From positions 496,001 through 560,000 of the forward strand of contig NBAY01000006.1 of assembly GCA_002794775.1 (NCBI GenBank): a stretch of DNA of 64,000 bases. The letters run 5' to 3'. The notes under the pieces are model-generated. The model saw only the letters and a program-made list of their open reading frames with translations. It did no database searches and was not told the origin of the DNA. The DNA is from Porodaedalea pini (taxonomy: Eukaryota; Basidiomycota; Agaricomycetes; Hymenochaetales; Hymenochaetaceae). Shown here one piece after another: positions 59,301 through 64,000 of the stretch. The stretch's first letter is position 1. Every line of letters begins with the position of its first letter. Both the position numbers and the translations under genes were made by a program.

Positions 59301-61860
59301 GTCTTCCATCGTCCCTGTGATCTATGTGCAGGACGAGGTTGCACGCCTGTATCAGCACAGTAAACGCGCCAACGAAGAGTTTCCGCACTTGCCCCTGGTA
59401 GCACGATATTGCGTTGGATTAGCGCGTTACGCTCAGAGCCCTCTCAATGAGCTCGCCGCACTAGGTGGAGATTTGACTGCCATAACGTTCGATGACATGG
59501 CTCAACCACTGGTCAGTGGTCGAAACTCGAAAACATATTCGAATGCGCTTACATTTGCTTTCAGATTCCGACGGAGAAGCTGCTCTCGGCTTTCGAACGT
59601 GTCCTAGTCGACGTCGTCAACAAAGTCGGCGTGGACATCAACCGCGCAGTCAATGATCCATACTACGCTTCACTGCTTCCATATGTTGCCGGGCTTGGTC
59701 CTCGCAAGGCTCAAGCTCTCGTCAAGAAGATCGTGTCCATAGTAAGCTTTTGGATGTTCTGAGATTCCATATGATGCTTTAACTTCCGTACTAGGGTGGA
59801 AATCTGGTCAACCGCGAGCAATTTGTCAAGTCAGGCATTCTGACCATGCGCATCTTCTTGAACGCTGCCGGCTTCCTTCGTATAGCACAAGATCCTGATT
59901 ACAAGGAACCGAAGAGTCGTGGTGGGGCGAATGCGGATTACTCGAATTCTCCGGATCCTCTTGATGATACACGAGTGCATCCCGAGGACTACGATCTGGC
60001 GAGAAAAATGGCTACGGATGCATTGGAGCTCGACGAAGAAGATGTTCATGATGAGCATCCTTCAAATGTGGTTGACCAAATCATGAAGGACGCTGATAAC
60101 GTGAGGAAACTCGACGAACTCAATCTCGACGATTTTGCGATCAGTATGGAAGAGTCGAGCGGCGAACTCAAGCGACACACCTTGAATGTCATTCGTTCAG
60201 AGCTTGTGCGGCCTTTCGGAGAGCTTAGACCGAATTTTGTTCTCCCCGAGGCTTCGGAGGTGCTTACGATGCTGACTGGCGAGACAGCACGTACGCTGCG
60301 TGTCGGCCTGATCGTCTCTGTTTTCGTAACACGCATTGCAGACCATTACGCGGTCGTCAAACTGGATTCAGGCATTGAAGGCGTTATCAACGGGATGTAT
60401 CTGTCAGATGACGGGAAGCAGGCCATTAAGAAAGGACAGACCCTTCCTGGAGTCATCATCGATGTCAAAACGGACATGGAAAAAGACCAGTTCAGCATAG
60501 AGCTCTCCTCTCGTCCGTCGGACGTTGCTGTTGGTGATGCTCAATTCCGTCGTTGGAAGCCAGATGAATACTGGAACGTCGCTCAAGCGGAACGTGATTA
60601 TGATTTACAGCAGCGCAAGAAGCGGGCAGAAGTGGATCGCACGCGACGCGTGATCAAGCATCCGAACTTCCAGAATTTCAACTCAGGGCAAGCTGAGGTC
60701 TTCCTTGACAAGCAGCATCCAGGTGATGTAGTTATACGACCATCGTCTAAAGGGCTAAATCACTTGGCGGTAACATGGAAGGTCGCTGACAACCTTTATC
60801 AACACATCGGTGAGCAGTACGAACAGTAGCCCTGTGATCTTTCTCTGACACTCTTTCAGACGTGGTGGAACCCAACGCCGACCCTTCTGGTCAGGTACTC
60901 GGTGGTCAGCTCATCGTAGACGGCAAATACGAGTTTGCTGATCTAGATGAGCTGATTGTCAACCACGTCAAGGCAATGTCGCGAAGGGTTGAAGAATTGA
61001 TGGCCCATGAGAAATTTAAAAAGGATGACGACGAGCTTCGTGAGTTTATCCTGCGTATAGCTTAATTTGATATTCGCTCAGCCTGACCTTGATTAGAGAA
61101 ATTCCTGATGAGCTTCGTTGCTGCCAATCCCAATAAGAGTATCTACGGGTTCACTTTGAATAGGAAGAAGCCTGGTCACTTCAACTTATCCTTCCTTCCT
61201 AAAAAGGGCTCTTCAATCCAGACATGGGTAAGTGCGCCTATACACTCGTAGTGATTGCGATGTTAACGCTGCCGCATATCTGTCCAGCCCGTCCGTGTGG
61301 CTCCAGAGGCATATTACCTGTTCGATGCTGCTGCAGCTGGTGTTTCTGAGCTCTGCGATGCATTCAAAGTCCGGTGAGTGTACAAACTCTACTTTTGTAG
61401 TTGCCGCTCATCAGTCATTGCCAGATACTTGCATGAGTCACAAAACGCAGGCGGGGCTGGCGGGGCTGGCGGAAAGACTCCTTACGGAGCGGGTCGAATG
61501 ACACCTGCAAGAACACCGGGTCGCCCTTCAGGTTACGCAACGCCTGGACATATGTCTGTGCGACAAGTAGCACATACTCCAAACCCTTATTCCGCTCCCA
61601 TGCCTCCGCCTGGACCACCTTCAATGGTCGCGCCTGTTCCTGGCTCGTCATACGGCGGCTCATCGAGCTATGGCACACCTGCAGGTTTTGGGTTTCAAAC
61701 GCCGAGGCCCGGAGGCTTCCCTCCAGTGTCAGGAGCAAATGGATTTCCTCCGCAGCAGCCACCTCCAGCATCCGGGATGAATCCTGCTCGAGCAGCAATG
61801 ATTCAGAATATGAGTGCTTCAGGAGGTTCAGGAGGCTGGTCTAACGGAGGTTGGAGTTAA
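56352..61860 (+). CDS. SPT6: transcription elongation factor Spt6
   Basis: Histone chaperone that travels with RNA polymerase II and restores nucleosomes. Seen: a highly acidic N-terminus ([20 protein letters not shown], then Asp/Glu/Lys blocks) and [18 protein letters not shown], close to the Spn1/Iws1-binding segment. A helix-turn-helix region ([20 protein letters not shown]) and a YqgF-like domain ([36 protein letters not shown]) follow. The HhH motif ([17 protein letters not shown]), S1 RNA-binding domain ([20 protein letters not shown]), SH2 core ([20 protein letters not shown]) and second SH2 ([19 protein letters not shown]) complete the core. A Gly/Pro-rich tail ([20 protein letters not shown]) ends GGWSNGGWS. 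About 1,500 residues, all domains in order, no frame breaks over 5.5 kb. Introns are short; the longest exon is 3' of the HhH. Confidence 0.97.
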
Positions 61861-62420
61861 GTCGGATGGCTTCGCTGGAATTCTGCTGTTCACTAGTCTT
61901 TTCAATTTTCTCCTGGCACCATAGAATACTTAATCTGATTATTTGATCCGCATGTCTGCTATTTGTGTCTTCGTTCCATTCCGTGTGTAGTTTGTGTATG
62001 ACTTACCAGTCTAGGACGAGGATGGCCCTAATGTATAATTCTTTTTCTGCTCATCATTTGTTCGTGATTCGTATTCTTTGGACTTCGACCATAAAATTTT
62101 GCACGAAACAGCACATCGGTCAATCCTATCAAAGTCTATACTTCTTATGATCTTGAGGATGTTTACTATTACTATCTCGAAATATACAGGGGATTACACG
62201 GTTTCTGATACAGTCGAAATCGTCATAATATCGATGCACTGGATTGATAATGACAGATCCAATCATACATAGGGTATGGTCTTATCCCAAGCAGATAGCG
62301 TCATGACTATAATGACTGTAGCAATATAGCACAAATGAGTGAACAGAACGGAGAAGGGGGAAAGAAGTACGTCCATCAACTAATATACACAAATGCAATG
62401 TTCTCGAACAAACTCATGGT
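61861..62420. other. convergent 3' flanks
   Basis: AT-rich spacer between the tail-to-tail SPT6 and Zn2Cys6 genes. No gene supported. Confidence 0.45.
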
Positions 62421-63404
62421 CTAGGCGGCGTCAAATTGCGCTGCGTTCAAAACATTTCCTAAACCTGGACTTGAAGCGTATTCATGAATATCCACGCCGA
62501 TGGCGTATTCGGTGTGTGAATAAGAGCTAGAGGAAAAGTGTGATGGCAAATTGGAAGCTGCAGCAGGACCAGCCTGCGGAGATGAAGCCATCCTCGGGGC
62601 GTCTGATGGTGGGTGCGGGGCGATGTGCCGGTGAGTGCTGTACGCGAAAGTTATGAGTCAATATAGACGCAAGTGTGGGTGAATACCGAAGTATGGACGC
62701 ACTAGCCAGCATAATTGACGAGACCGTTGAAGTTCGGGTTCGCCGGAAGCATGGCCGAAGGATAAAATTTCTGCCCTGATTCGGCGTCAACGAGAGGGAG
62801 ACTATCTGGAAAGGGGATTCCATTGGGGTAGTGCGGCGGCATCGCGTTTGGGCTTGCGCTGAGAAAGCTAAATAACATGTATCTCTGTGAGCGATTCTGA
62901 CCTGCAGCACAGACGGGAGTCTCAAATCTACCTTTGTTGAAGCGGGGGTCCCTCATAAGTATAACGGTCGTGCCGGTTGTTAGTGTGCGGCAGCACCACT
63001 TCAGTGCTTTCGAGGGAGGTCAAAGGAGTAGCAGATGAGCCCGCGTAGACAGGTGTCTGTTACACTAAACATCAGTATTAAGGCAAAAGCGAGATTTACA
63101 GATATAAAGCAACACACTTGTTGAAAGCAGACTGGCATGGCGGTCGCCCTAATTGTCTCTTGCCACGAAATGTGCGGCAAACACTGGCTCCGACCCTCCT
63201 TTTGACATTTCTCGCAAAGACGCGGGCTGATAAGCTTGCACTGAAAAGACGATAAGCATTGGAGGAAGAGTCAAAGTTCAAGAGATTCACCCTCGTCTTC
63301 TTCCTGGCACAAGCGAAGCATGGATTCCTGTTACGCTTTTTCTTCTTGGGAGCGGGAGGACCACGGCTGTCAGGAGCTTCATCTGAGCGCGTGATTGAAT
63401 TCAT
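62421..63404 (-). CDS. small Zn(II)2Cys6 transcription factor
   Basis: Seen: start MNSITRSDEAPDSRG, a basic PKKKKRNRN, and CFACARKKTR. An intron (GTGAAT...TTCAG) follows, then CKLISPRLCEKCQKEGRSQC, giving exactly Cys-x2-Cys-x6-Cys-x7-Cys-x2-Cys-x7-Cys, the fungal binuclear zinc cluster. Downstream exons join as FQQ|TPVYAGSSATPLTSLEST, GPPLQQ|SASPNAMPPHYPNG and NYAG|YTHRHIAPHPPSDAPRM, reaching a natural stop at 62421-62423. The protein is only about 220 residues and lacks the usual middle homology (fungal_trans) domain, so it may be a short regulator or DNA-binding module. An earlier stop (62702) would apply if the last intron (donor GTGCGT) were not used. Confidence 0.78.
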
Positions 63405-64000
63405 CCCGAAGGCAGAACTTGAGATGCGTTCCTCAGCAATGAACAAAAACGCCTTTATACTGTGGATTTGCGGTAATGGCGACTTGAATTCAGAGCGAAA
63501 CCGGCTTCAGCAACAACTATTCCCAGATCTCCCATGTCAAGATTGTGGACAGATGTGTAGCGTGAAGCAACGAGAATAGCCGAGCACTGTAGGCGAGAAT
63601 TAGATGGCACCATGTTCGACGTGATGTTGCTGCACAGGTAGCTCGCAAGGATAGATATGAATAAGTGCCTAATGGAGAGCAGAGGTCCTAAACAATAGGC
63701 AACGCATACCGGCTATCGGTCTACGGTGGAAGTTTTAATTTGAGCTGGAGATGCTAGCGTGGAACAGGAAGCAGCGTACCATTTTCATCTCGGTAATCCA
63801 GAGAACGAGTTGATTCAGAGAAAGAAATTCACAAGGAATTCTTGGTTGTAAGTCTAGAATGTCAAGACAGATCATCGCTCGTATTTCATGATGGCACACC
63901 TTCATCGAGTATAGAAAAGGACTTGAACCTAAGCTGCATGTTCGCGTGATTGTTCCTAGTTGGGACGAGCAATCTCCGAACCTAGCTGCTTCTGAGCCGA
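63405..64000. other. upstream region of Zn2Cys6 gene
   Basis: No supported gene to the window edge. It probably holds the promoter of the Zn2Cys6 gene. Confidence 0.4.

Overview
The window reads as nuclear DNA of a filamentous basidiomycete, most likely an agaricomycete. Genes lie close together on both strands. They are split by many canonical introns of about 45-80 bases (GTRNGT...YAG), carry pyrimidine-rich leaders, and encode conserved housekeeping proteins next to fungus-only families. A U6 spliceosomal RNA gene is also present. I find no CRISPR array, prokaryotic operon, tRNA or recognisable complete transposon.

Layout. 1-3.2 kb: a partial SAP-domain mitochondrial protein gene (AIM34-like) and an uncharacterised fungal gene. 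4.0-14.7 kb: a rearranged island. A roughly 3 kb block (4250-7150) is repeated in direct orientation at 10755-13958 and brackets the squalene synthase gene (ERG9) and a truncated RCC1/PHD-finger gene. The block carries part of a membrane-protein gene, an 84-codon reading frame with its own TATA box, and part of a beta-lactamase-fold serine hydrolase gene. The left copy keeps the 3' end of the membrane gene but has lost the 5' half of the hydrolase. The right copy has a complete hydrolase but a membrane gene cut off beside the ERG9 promoter. 15-31 kb: a small unknown gene, CDC45, twinfilin, CMR1, a C2H2 zinc-finger gene, U6 snRNA, mitochondrial-type adenylate kinase and MSS51. 31-46.6 kb: HIS3, an M13 metallopeptidase, a small membrane protein, SRP54, SPT8, a LaeA-like methyltransferase and PAB1. 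46.6-64 kb: a gene-poor stretch with a possible kinase-like relic, SCAMP, a secreted barwin/expansin-like protein, a COQ11-like oxidoreductase, a second gene-poor stretch, SPT6 and a small Zn2Cys6 transcription factor.

The genes do not form one pathway. The window is a chance neighbourhood of essential functions: sterol synthesis, DNA replication, actin capping, splicing, mRNA binding, protein targeting, histidine synthesis and transcription through chromatin. The part most worth a second look is the 4-14.7 kb island. Several reading frames there, ERG9 included, are broken by single-base changes, most of them in short homopolymer runs. These are either genuine decay or sequence errors. Exon joins were inferred by eye from splice signals and conserved residues, so outer coordinates are firmer than internal ones.
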